DNA from: DATARH01 sp050246595
GTDB lineage: Bacteria > Pseudomonadota > Alphaproteobacteria > ATCC43930 > CGMCC-115725
Reading direction: 5' to 3'
Assembly (NCBI GenBank): GCA_050246595.1
Contig: JBFWVT010000073.1
Span: forward strand, 1-25,499
Length of the DNA: 25,499 nt
Below, piece after piece: positions 6,564 to 12,887 of this stretch (the stretch's first letter is position 1; every line of letters begins with the position of its first letter). The notes below the pieces were generated by a model. The model ran no database searches, was not told where the DNA came from, and saw only the letters and a program-made list of their open reading frames with translations. A program made the translations under genes and the position numbers.

Positions 6564-7715
6564 ATGGGCGGAGCACTCGACGGTATCAGGGTTCTGGAAC
6601 TGGCGCGGTATCAGGCGGGACCGAGGGGTGGGATGATCCTGTCCGATCTTGGTGCTGAGGTCATCAAGATCGAGAAACTGGGCGGCGAGGAGACGCGCAA
6701 ATCCGAGCCGATGGTGCGCGGCCAGAGCGTCTATTTCACGGTGTACAACCGCGGCAAAAAGAGCCTGTGCCTCGACATGCGCACCGAGCGCGGCAAGGAA
6801 ATCTTTGCGGCGCTGGTACCAACAGCCGATATCGTCTTGCAGAATTTCCGCCCCGGCGTGATGGAGAAGATGGGGTTCGATTACGACCGGCTGCGCCAGT
6901 TGAAGCCGGATATCATCCTGTGCTCGGTGTCGGGGTTTGGGCAGTACGGGCCGTATCGCGATCGCCCGGCCTTCGACCCGCTGGGGCAGGCGATGAGCGG
7001 GCTGATGAGCCTGACGGGGAAACCGGTCGGTCAGCCGTTGGGCGCCGCGACCTCGCTGGTCGATCGTTACACGTCATTGCACGCGACGATCGGGATGCTG
7101 GCGGCGCTGCGCCATCGCGACCGCACCGGCGAGGGGCAGGTGGTCGATTGCTGCCTGTTGGATTCAGGCTTTACGATGGTCGAGATCCCGCTGTCGTATT
7201 ATCTGGCGACCGGGCAGGAAGGCGGCGAGGGCGGCCGGCCGCCCTACAAGGCGAAGGACGGGTATGTCGTGATCTCGGCCTCGGGGCGCGAGATGGCGAC
7301 ACGGCTGATGCAGATCGCGACCGGCGACCAGGGCGCCAGCGCCGAGGGGTTTACCAGCCGGGTGCAGGAAGGCGACGCGCGCAAGCAGGCGGTTGCCAAC
7401 TGGTGCGCCGCGAACACGGTCGATCATATCGTCGCTACCTTGCTCGCGGCGGAAATCCCGGTCGCGCCGGTCAAGACGATCGCGCAGGCCGCCGCCGACC
7501 CGCATCTGTGGGAGCGTGAGATGCTGGTCAAGATGCCGGACGCGCTGGCCGGCGAAATCCATGTGCCGGGCGCGACGATCAAGATGTCGAAAACACCAGG
7601 CCGGGTCGGCCATGTGCCGACCCCCGGCGAGCACACCGACGAGGTGCTGTCGTCGCTGCTCGGCTACGACCGGGCGACGCTCGCCGAACTGCGCGAGGCG
7701 AAGGTGATCGGCTGA
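6564..7715 (+). CDS. CaiB/BaiF-type (family III) CoA-transferase
   Basis: A 383-residue cytoplasmic enzyme that moves CoA between carboxylic acids. Family features seen: N-terminal GGALDGIRVLELARYQAGP, then DLGAEVIKIEK, NRGKKSLCLDMRTERGKEIF, the segment LVDRYTSLHATIGMLAALR containing the expected catalytic Asp167, and GRPPYKAKDGYV farther on. The start at ATG 6564 is chosen because GGAG lies seven bases upstream and because family members begin at this point; an ATG at 6507 would add 19 residues without homology. It is divergent from the crotonase, which suggests joint use in activating and degrading a carboxylic acid. The specific acid cannot be told from the sequence. A REP palindrome begins four bases after the stop codon. 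Confidence 0.92.
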   Translation: MGGALDGIRVLELARYQAGPRGGMILSDLGAEVIKIEKLGGEETRKSEPMVRGQSVYFTVYNRGKKSLCLDMRTERGKEIFAALVPTADIVLQNFRPGVMEKMGFDYDRLRQLKPDIILCSVSGFGQYGPYRDRPAFDPLGQAMSGLMSLTGKPVGQPLGAATSLVDRYTSLHATIGMLAALRHRDRTGEGQVVDCCLLDSGFTMVEIPLSYYLATGQEGGEGGRPPYKAKDGYVVISASGREMATRLMQIATGDQGASAEGFTSRVQEGDARKQAVANWCAANTVDHIVATLLAAEIPVAPVKTIAQAAADPHLWEREMLVKMPDALAGEIHVPGATIKMSKTPGRVGHVPTPGEHTDEVLSSLLGYDRATLAELREAKVIG

Positions 7716-7719
7716 TCAA

Positions 7720-7777
7720 CCCTCTCCCGCATTGCGGGAGAGGGAGGGACTCATCGCGTAGCGATGGGAGGGTGAGG
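7720..7777. repeat. REP/BIME-like palindrome
   Basis: Arms CCCTCTCCCGCA (7720-7731) and TGCGGGAGAGGG (7733-7744), a second small hairpin CATCGC-GTA-GCGATG near 7752-7766, and a GGGTGAGGG end (7769-7777). It follows the CoA-transferase stop codon directly and could help end that transcript. It faces the unit at 7982 in inverted orientation, with a small gene in between. Confidence 0.7.
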
Positions 7778-7781
7778 GATT

Positions 7782-7955
7782 ATGAATATGCCCCGTTACT
7801 CCGCGGTGCTCGTTTTCGCAGCGGCTGTGTTGAGCGCAGAGGCGGCAGGCTGTCACGATACGCCGATCCCCGACGTTCCGGCCGTTATCGAGCATGCGTC
7901 GGCCCTGACCGGCAGCTTCAGCTGCGCGGAGATCCAGATTACAAATCGCCGCTAG
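7782..7955 (+). CDS. Small secreted or lipoprotein-like peptide
   Basis: A 57-residue frame: MNMPRYSAVLVFAAAVLSAE followed by AAGCHDTPIPDVPAVIEHAS and a tail with one more Cys. The N-terminus looks like a signal peptide; AAGC at 21-24 is a weak lipobox-like site, so Cys24 may be the lipidated residue or half of a disulfide with Cys48. A purine-rich GTGAGGGA precedes the ATG by a few bases, but this also belongs to the repeat unit just upstream. The gene sits between two inverted REP units, and no family is recognised. It may be genuine or a chance frame; the signal-peptide pattern tips me toward genuine. Confidence 0.42.
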   Translation: MNMPRYSAVLVFAAAVLSAEAAGCHDTPIPDVPAVIEHASALTGSFSCAEIQITNRR

Positions 7956-7981
7956 GTTCAAGCCATCGCGACCGGCGCTCC

Positions 7982-8017
7982 CCCTCACCCTGCCCTCTCC
8001 CCCACTGGGGGAGAGGG
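7982..8017. repeat. REP/BIME-like palindrome after infC
   Basis: CCCTCACCC (7982-7990) followed by hairpin arms CCCTCTCCCCC (7993-8003) and GGGGGAGAGGG (8007-8017) around ACT. It is positioned 33 bases beyond the infC stop codon and between convergent genes, so it may act as the 3' boundary of the thrS-infC transcript. Confidence 0.7.
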
Positions 8018-8049
8018 TTAGACACAGTGCGCAGCGGACACCAGTGTGC

Positions 8050-8586
8050 CTATCTCGGCGCCATCACCATGACCATCTGGCGGCCTTCCATGCGCGGCAT
8101 CTGCTCGACCTTGGCGATCGGATCGAGATCGTCGCGCACCCGCATCAGCACATTCATGCCGATATCCTGGTGCGCCAGCTCGCGACCGCGGAACCGCATC
8201 GTCACCTTGACCTTGTCGCCTTCCTCGATGAACTTGTTCATGGCGCGCATCTTGACATCGTAATCGTGATCGTCGATGCTGGGGCGCAGCTTGATTTCCT
8301 TGACCTCGATAATTTTCTGCTTTTTGCGGGCTTCGTTTTTCTTCTTCTGTTCTTCGTATTTGAACTTGCCGTAATCGAGGATCTTGCAGACCGGCGGGTC
8401 GGCGTTCGGCGCGACCTCGACCAGATCAAGGCCGGCATTGGCGGCCATGTTGAGCGCTTCGTTGCGCCCGACCACCCCGAGCATGTTGCCGCGCTCATCG
8501 ACGAGGCGCACGCGCGGGACGCCGATCTCCTGATTGACGCGGGGCCCCTCGCGGGTCGGGGTGAGGTTCATCGGTGGTCTTGGTAT
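8050..8586 (-). CDS. infC: Translation initiation factor IF-3
   Basis: IF-3 binds the 30S subunit, checks start-codon pairing and keeps subunits apart. The protein shows the N-domain (GPRVNQEIGVPRVRLVDERG, then NADPPVCKILDYGKFKYEEQ), the basic helical linker (KKKNEARKKQK) and the C-domain (IKLRPSIDDHDYDVK... VKVTMRFRGRELAH). I place the start at ATA 8586 and not at the ATG five codons later: GGAG lies seven bases before the ATA, nothing suitable precedes the ATG, and the added residues (ATA-Pro-Arg-Pro-Pro-Met) resemble the N-terminus of other alphaproteobacterial IF-3. Rare start codons in infC are an established autoregulatory feature. It is 61 bp downstream of thrS on the same strand. No rpmI or rplT follows. 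Confidence 0.96.
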   Translation of the reverse strand: MPRPPMNLTPTREGPRVNQEIGVPRVRLVDERGNMLGVVGRNEALNMAANAGLDLVEVAPNADPPVCKILDYGKFKYEEQKKKNEARKKQKIIEVKEIKLRPSIDDHDYDVKMRAMNKFIEEGDKVKVTMRFRGRELAHQDIGMNVLMRVRDDLDPIAKVEQMPRMEGRQMVMVMAPR

Positions 8587-8647
8587 GTACGTTCTCCACT
8601 GAATGGTTGCATACGACCGACCGCGTCATCGCGCAATCGGCGAAGGG

Positions 8648-10600
8648 TCAGCCGGGCGGGCTTGCCTCATCCTTCAATCTAGCGACGAGTTCGCCGAGCG
8701 CAAGAGCCTCTTGCGCGGTGCTGCCGAGGCGACGCAGCGAGACCGTGCGCCGTTCGGCCTCGCGGCGGCCAACCACCAGGATTGCCGGGATTTTTGCGAG
8801 GCTGTGCTCGCGCACCTTGTAGCCGATCTTCTCGCCGCCGGTGTCGGTCAGCACGCGTAATCCGGCCTCGCGCAATTCGGCGGCGACCTGCTCGGCATAG
8901 GCAGCGGCATCGTCGGTGATCGAGGCGACCACCGCCTGCACCGGGGCGAGCCACAGCGGAAAATTGCCGGCGTAATGCTCGATCAGGATGCCGATAAACC
9001 GTTCGAACGAGCCGAGGATCGCGCGGTGCAGCATGACCGGGCGATGCCGGGCGCCGTCCTCGCCGACATAGTTCGCGCCGAGCCGCTCCGGCATCACAAA
9101 ATCGAGCTGCAATGTGCCGCATTGCCAGTCGCGCCCGAGCGCGTCGCGCAGCACGAATTCGAGCTTCGGCCCGTAAAACGCCCCCTCGCCGGGGTTGAGC
9201 GTGTAGGAAAGATCGGCCGCTTTTACCGCGGTCTCCAGGTCGCGTTCGGCGACATCCCAGACCGCGTCGCTGCCGGCGCGCGTCTCTGGCCGCGTCGACA
9301 ATTTGACCGCGACCTCGTCAAATCCGAAATCGCGATAGATCGACAGCAGCAACTCGCAGAACGCGATCGCCTCCGGTGTGACCTGCTCCTCGGTGCAGAA
9401 GATGTGCGCGTCGTCCTGCGTAAAGGCGCGCACCCGCATGATGCCGTGCAGCGCGCCGGACGGCTCGTTGCGATGACAACCGCCGAATTCGGCCAGCCGC
9501 AGCGGCAATTCGCGGTAGCTGCGCAGCCGGTTGCGGAAAATCTGCACGTGGCCGGGGCAGTTCATCGGTTTGACCGCGAGCACCCGCTCGTCGCGGCTCT
9601 CGGCGATGAACATGTTCTCGCGGAAGTTCTCCCAATGGCCCGAGGCTTCCCATAGGCTGCGATCGAGCAGTTGCGGCGTCCGCACTTCCTGATACCCGGA
9701 CGCTTCGAGCCGGCGGCGCATGTAGCGCTCGATCGCGCGATACAGCGTCCAGCCCTTCGGGTGCCAAAAGACGCTGCCGACCGCCTCTTCCTGAAGGTGA
9801 AACAGACCGAGTTCGCGGCCGAGTTTGCGGTGGTCGCGGCGCTCGGCCTCTTCGAGGCGGAACAGGTACTGGTCCAGCTCCTTCTGGCTCGGCCACGCCG
9901 TGCCGTAGACGCGCTGCAACTGCGCGTTGTTCGGGTCGCCGCGCCAATAGGCGCCGGCCACGTTCATCAGCTTGAACGCCTGACCGAGCTTTCCGGTCGA
10001 CGGCAGGTGCGGTCCGGTGCAGAGATCGACAAAATCCCCCTGGCGATACAGGCTGATCTCCTCGTCCCGCGGGATCTCCCCGATGTATTCGGCCTTGTAG
10101 CGCTCGCCGATGCTCTCGAAGAACGCGACGGCGCGGTCGCGGTCCCAGACCTCGCGCGTGACCGGCTCGTCGCGCCGCACGATCTCGCGCATCCGCTCCT
10201 CGATCCGGGCGAGATCGTCGGGGGTGAACGGCGTCGCGCGCGCGAAATCGTAATAAAAGCCGGTCTCGGTGGCGGGTCCGAACGTGACCTGGGTTTCGGG
10301 GTACAGTTCCTTGACCGCCTCGGCCATCACATGCGCGGCGTCGTGGCGCAGGATCTCGACCCCTTCCGGCATCTCGCGCGTGACGATCGCGACATTGGCG
10401 TCATGGTCGATCACGGTCGCCAAGTCGCGCGGGCTTCCGTCGATCTTGACCGCGATCGCCGCCCTGGCGAGACCGGGACCGATCGCGGCGGCGATATCGG
10501 CGCCGGTCACCGGTCCCGGAAATTCGCGGCTGTCGCCGTCGGGCAAGGTCACGGCGACCGGAGATGAAGAAGCCGCGGAGTTGCGTTGATTATCGCTCAT
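8648..10600 (-). CDS. thrS: Threonyl-tRNA synthetase
   Basis: This 650-residue class II synthetase charges tRNA-Thr. Domains in order: TGS (about 14-76), the editing domain with HDAAH (86-90) and Cys194/His198 (CTGPH), the catalytic core with zinc ligands Cys348 (MNCPGH), His399 (DDAHIF) and His525 (MLHRAILGS), and the C-terminal anticodon-binding domain (from about 552; ILVVGRREAERRTVSLRRLG). Length is normal. The ATG at 10600 fits the family N-terminus; GGAG lies ten bases upstream. It is the first structural gene of thrS-infC. An intrinsic terminator ends 49 bp before the start and is preceded by a short Thr-containing reading frame, which suggests control by attenuation (see the leader features). 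Confidence 0.97.
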   Translation of the reverse strand: MSDNQRNSAASSSPVAVTLPDGDSREFPGPVTGADIAAAIGPGLARAAIAVKIDGSPRDLATVIDHDANVAIVTREMPEGVEILRHDAAHVMAEAVKELYPETQVTFGPATETGFYYDFARATPFTPDDLARIEERMREIVRRDEPVTREVWDRDRAVAFFESIGERYKAEYIGEIPRDEEISLYRQGDFVDLCTGPHLPSTGKLGQAFKLMNVAGAYWRGDPNNAQLQRVYGTAWPSQKELDQYLFRLEEAERRDHRKLGRELGLFHLQEEAVGSVFWHPKGWTLYRAIERYMRRRLEASGYQEVRTPQLLDRSLWEASGHWENFRENMFIAESRDERVLAVKPMNCPGHVQIFRNRLRSYRELPLRLAEFGGCHRNEPSGALHGIMRVRAFTQDDAHIFCTEEQVTPEAIAFCELLLSIYRDFGFDEVAVKLSTRPETRAGSDAVWDVAERDLETAVKAADLSYTLNPGEGAFYGPKLEFVLRDALGRDWQCGTLQLDFVMPERLGANYVGEDGARHRPVMLHRAILGSFERFIGILIEHYAGNFPLWLAPVQAVVASITDDAAAYAEQVAAELREAGLRVLTDTGGEKIGYKVREHSLAKIPAILVVGRREAERRTVSLRRLGSTAQEALALGELVARLKDEASPPG

Positions 10601-10649
10601 GGCACCTGTGCTCCGTCTGATACCGTCGTGACGGGGCGGATTTCTCAGC

Positions 10650-10681
10650 AAAAAAACCCCGTCCGTTGCCGGCGGGGTTTT
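10650..10681 (-). terminator. Intrinsic terminator upstream of thrS (attenuator hairpin)
   Basis: On the minus strand the sequence reads AAAACCCCGCCG - GCAA - CGGACGGGGTTTT and continues to seven T. The stem is 12 base pairs with one bulged A and a GNRA-type loop. The T-run follows only in the minus orientation, so it ends transcripts heading toward thrS, 49 bp before the thrS start codon. It can be read either as the end of any read-through from upstream or as an attenuator; the competing upstream pairing favours the latter. Confidence 0.85.
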
Positions 10682-10702
10682 CCGATCGACGATGCCGCTG
10701 GA

Positions 10703-10777
10703 TCAGCGCGCACGGCCTCCGAACACCCCGCGGAAGGGGGTGGCGGTGGTGAGCCCGTTGCGGGAGATGCGGCGCAT
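10703..10777 (-). CDS. Candidate thrS leader peptide
   Basis: A 24-codon frame with three Thr codons in a four-codon run: codons 10-13 are ACC ACC GCC ACC (peptide LTTATP), preceded by MRRISRNG and followed by FRGVFGGRAR and a TGA at 10705-10703. The stop lies 22 bases before the thrS terminator stem. No Shine-Dalgarno sequence precedes the ATG, but a promoter is placed so that the transcript would start at the A of the ATG, which would make it a leaderless message. Alphaproteobacterial trpL is a known example of a leaderless leader peptide. Three Thr codons is fewer than classical leaders carry, so this is a hypothesis supported mainly by the RNA pairing pattern. Confidence 0.5.
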   Translation of the reverse strand: MRRISRNGLTTATPFRGVFGGRAR

Positions 10778-10783
10778 TTCGTG

Positions 10784-10812
10784 AATATCGCGATCGGCTG
10801 TTGCGGGGTCAA
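10784..10812 (-). promoter_or_regulatory. Putative sigma-70-type promoter for the thrS leader
   Basis: On the minus strand TTGACC (10812-10807) and GATATT (10789-10784) are separated by 17 bases. The first A of the leader ATG is seven bases after the -10 box, the usual distance to a transcription start. The -35 box is good; the -10 box matches the consensus at four of six positions. The edge of a dispersed repeat lies 15 bp upstream of the -35 box. Confidence 0.5.
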
Positions 10813-10827
10813 GCTGTTCGCCCCTGC

Positions 10828-11050
10828 GGTACTGTCTCGGTTTGAATTTTGACCTTCTCGTTCTGCGGCGCCGGCGTTCCCGAACTTGCTCTCGGGCCGA
10901 CCGCAGGCCGGAGCCGCGGCGACCGTCCCGAACTGGCGGTATGATCCGATCCCAAACTAAGGTCTCATCCGAAGACAAGTCAGCTTGCCGAGGGTGCTTC
11001 AGGACCGCCGGCCTCCGGCCGGCGTGCCGGCGAGACGCCGGCGGTCCCAA
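10828..11050. repeat. Partial copy of the MITE-like repeat (related to 18565-18772)
   Basis: The left end GGTACTGTCTCGGTTTGAA differs at one base from the left end of the intact copy at 18565, and the next bases (TTCTGCGGCGCCGGCG, CTCTCGGGC, GGCCGGAGCCGCG) also match. About 50 bases around 10930-10982 are not in the other copy. The central palindrome GGACCGCCGGCC...GGCCGGCGGTCC (11002-11047) is partly degraded. No matching right inverted end is found before 11124, so this copy is truncated. No coding potential. Confidence 0.65.
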
Positions 11051-11066
11051 TCGGGGCCGGAGAGGG

Positions 11067-11086
11067 GTCCCGGCTTGCGCCGGGAC
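11067..11086 (-). terminator. Hairpin downstream of the first solute-binding protein gene
   Basis: Perfect arms GTCCCGGC (11067-11074) and GCCGGGAC (11079-11086) around a four-base loop, 38-57 bases past the stop codon at 11124 on the minus strand. No T-run follows. It may be a weak terminator or merely part of the repeat family of GC-rich palindromes nearby. Confidence 0.3.
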
Positions 11087-11123
11087 TGCGAGCCGATGAG
11101 GACCCGACCCCTCGCCTCCTGCG

Positions 11124-12719
11124 CTACTTGTCGAGCCAGACGTCTTCCATGCGCCAGCCGTTGTAGGAGCTGTTGGCCATGACCGTCAGCCCCTTGACCT
11201 CGGGCCGCCAGCAGGTCGCCTTGCGCATGTAGTAGAGGATCGGCCGCACGACCGCTTCCTGCAACCGCCGGTCCATCTCCCATACGATGCGCCGCCGCTT
11301 CTCGATATCGGTCTCCACCGATTGCTGATCGGCCAGCTTCTCGACCTCGGGATCGCAATACTTGATGTAGTTGCGGTTCGACTTGCAGCCGTAATTCTCG
11401 AAGAAGGTCTGGTCCGGGTCGTCGATGCCGGCCCCGGCAACACTCTGGGCAAAGACAAAATCGCCGCGCATCAGCTTTGGCAGCCAGTTGGCGGTTTCGA
11501 TCAGTTCCAGCTCGGCATCGATATAGATGTGCTTGAGATGGTCCAGCACGAGCGAGGCCGCGTCGCGGTAATCCGGGATGTTGCGCGACGAGATCTTTAC
11601 CGCGAGGCGCTTGTCGGGGCCGTAACCCAGCGACTGCATGATCTTCTGCGCCTCGGCGCGCGATTTCGCGACATCCGGACCGTAACCGGGCAGCGTCTCG
11701 CGCATCTCCTTTGGCATCGCCCACTGACCCTCGGGTCCGGGGAGAGTTGCCGTACCGATATCGCCCTTGCCTTCGCCGAGAATATCGATAAAGGCCTGAC
11801 GATCCAGCGTCATCGCGATCGCCTTGCGCAGCTCGGGCTTGTCAAAAGGCGGTTTCAGCGTGATCAGCAGGTTGGGCGCGAAGTTGGTCGGCGTGACCTC
11901 GCAGACCGCGTTCGGCATCTGGTTCTGGATGTCCTTCAGCAGCGGCACGGTGACCTCGTATGGAAAGGTCATGTCGAAATTGCCGGCGATAAAGGCGAGG
12001 ATCGCGGTCGAGCGGTTCGGGATGATCGTGTATTCGATACCGTCGAGATAAGGCAGTCCCTTTTTCCAGTAATCCGGGTTCTTGACAAGCTTGATCGACT
12101 GGTTCGGCTTGAACTCGACAAACTTGAACGGGCCGGTGCCGATCGGGTGCTGCCGCATCTGCTGCGGCGTCACATGACACGGATAGACCGGCGTGAACCC
12201 GGCGGCGAGAAAGGCCATGAACGAGGGCTGCGGCTGCTTCAGGTGAAAGGTCGCCTGATACTCGTTGTCGGTGCTGACGTGGTCGAGATTTTCCCACCAT
12301 GCCTCGCGGGCGTTGAGGCGCAGCTTGTCCTTTGCCTTTCCCTGCAACAGGTCCCAGGTGCATTTGACATCGGCGGCGGTGAACTTCTTGCCGTCATGCC
12401 ATTTGACACCCTGGCGCAATTTGAACGTCAGATCCTTGCCGTCCTCGCTCAAGATCCAGCTCTCGGCGAGGTCGGGGACGATATTGTCGAGGCTGTTCAG
12501 CCTCTCGTTCTGATTAAAGACGACGAGGTTGTTGAACACCGGCCGCATCGGCGCCACGACCGAGATCGTGCCGTTTTCATGGATCGACATATTGCTGGGG
12601 CTGTCGCGGTGGTAGACCCGCAGGACGCCGCCGGGCTTCTGCGCGACCGCGGCGGTGCCGGCCAGCAATGGCGGCAGCGCGACGACCGCGCTCAATAGGA
12701 TACGCACCAGACTCTTCAT
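11124..12719 (-). CDS. Peptide/dipeptide-type ABC transporter solute-binding protein (paralogue 1)
   Basis: A 531-residue periplasmic protein of solute-binding family 5 (DppA/OppA type), which captures peptides, opines or similar ligands for an ABC importer. It has a Sec signal peptide (MKSLVRILLSAVVALPPLLA, cleavage expected after AVA near residue 26; no clear lipobox). Family segments seen: VPDLAESWILSEDGKDLTFK, LRQGVKWHDGKKFTAADVK, HPIGTGPFKFVEF, NPDYWKKGLPYLDGI and LRKAIAMTLDRQAFI. The start at ATG 12719 has AAGGAA about ten bases upstream and gives the same length as its neighbour. It is the downstream member of a tandem pair. No permease or ATPase gene is adjacent, so it must use a transporter encoded elsewhere. 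Confidence 0.9.
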   Translation of the reverse strand: MKSLVRILLSAVVALPPLLAGTAAVAQKPGGVLRVYHRDSPSNMSIHENGTISVVAPMRPVFNNLVVFNQNERLNSLDNIVPDLAESWILSEDGKDLTFKLRQGVKWHDGKKFTAADVKCTWDLLQGKAKDKLRLNAREAWWENLDHVSTDNEYQATFHLKQPQPSFMAFLAAGFTPVYPCHVTPQQMRQHPIGTGPFKFVEFKPNQSIKLVKNPDYWKKGLPYLDGIEYTIIPNRSTAILAFIAGNFDMTFPYEVTVPLLKDIQNQMPNAVCEVTPTNFAPNLLITLKPPFDKPELRKAIAMTLDRQAFIDILGEGKGDIGTATLPGPEGQWAMPKEMRETLPGYGPDVAKSRAEAQKIMQSLGYGPDKRLAVKISSRNIPDYRDAASLVLDHLKHIYIDAELELIETANWLPKLMRGDFVFAQSVAGAGIDDPDQTFFENYGCKSNRNYIKYCDPEVEKLADQQSVETDIEKRRRIVWEMDRRLQEAVVRPILYYMRKATCWRPEVKGLTVMANSSYNGWRMEDVWLDK

Positions 12720-12887
12720 CAGAAATCGGTTCCTTTTGTTGAGATTGCCGGCCCCGGCCGGTCCGCGGCGCGACTGTATAGCGGCAGACCGCGGCGGCCA
12801 CTCGGCATTTTCGCATGGCCGGGCGGCTCTCACCGGTCCCGGCGGTCCGGAACCCGCCGCCTCACCGGCCGGAGGGCGGCCGGGCGG

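Larger units (their letters stand above)
10650..10777 (-). promoter_or_regulatory. Candidate threonine transcription attenuator for thrS
   Basis: Four RNA segments can be drawn on the minus strand. Segment 1 is CACCCC (10742-10737), lying on the Ala-Thr-Pro codons. Segment 2 is GCGGGGTG (10731-10724); its GGGGTG pairs with segment 1. Segment 3 is the terminator 5' arm (ACCCCGC, 10678-10672), which pairs with GCGGGGT of segment 2 over seven bases. Segment 4 is the terminator 3' arm (10661-10653). A ribosome stalled on the Thr codons would cover segment 1, freeing segment 2 to pair with 3 and so preventing the 3:4 terminator. With ample Thr-tRNA, 1:2 and 3:4 form and transcription stops. The pairings are seen in the sequence; the mechanism is inferred from known amino-acid operon leaders. 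Confidence 0.6.

Noticed and set aside
3825..7715. A single aromatic-degradation operon including Rieske, crotonase and CoA-transferase genes
   Set aside because: The genes lie on different strands, separated by a pseudogene and repeats, and lack electron-transfer partners; joint function is possible but not supported as an operon.
10650..10777. T-box riboswitch upstream of thrS
   Set aside because: No T-box consensus or specifier-loop architecture is visible; the short Thr-containing frame with competing stems fits attenuation better.
10778..11050. Long minus-strand frame through the repeat upstream of the thrS leader peptide
   Set aside because: The sequence upstream of 10777 is translated repeat DNA (opening MGPPASRRHAGRRPAVL); the same peptide pattern recurs at the other repeat copy near 18721, so it is a shadow of the repeat and not a gene.
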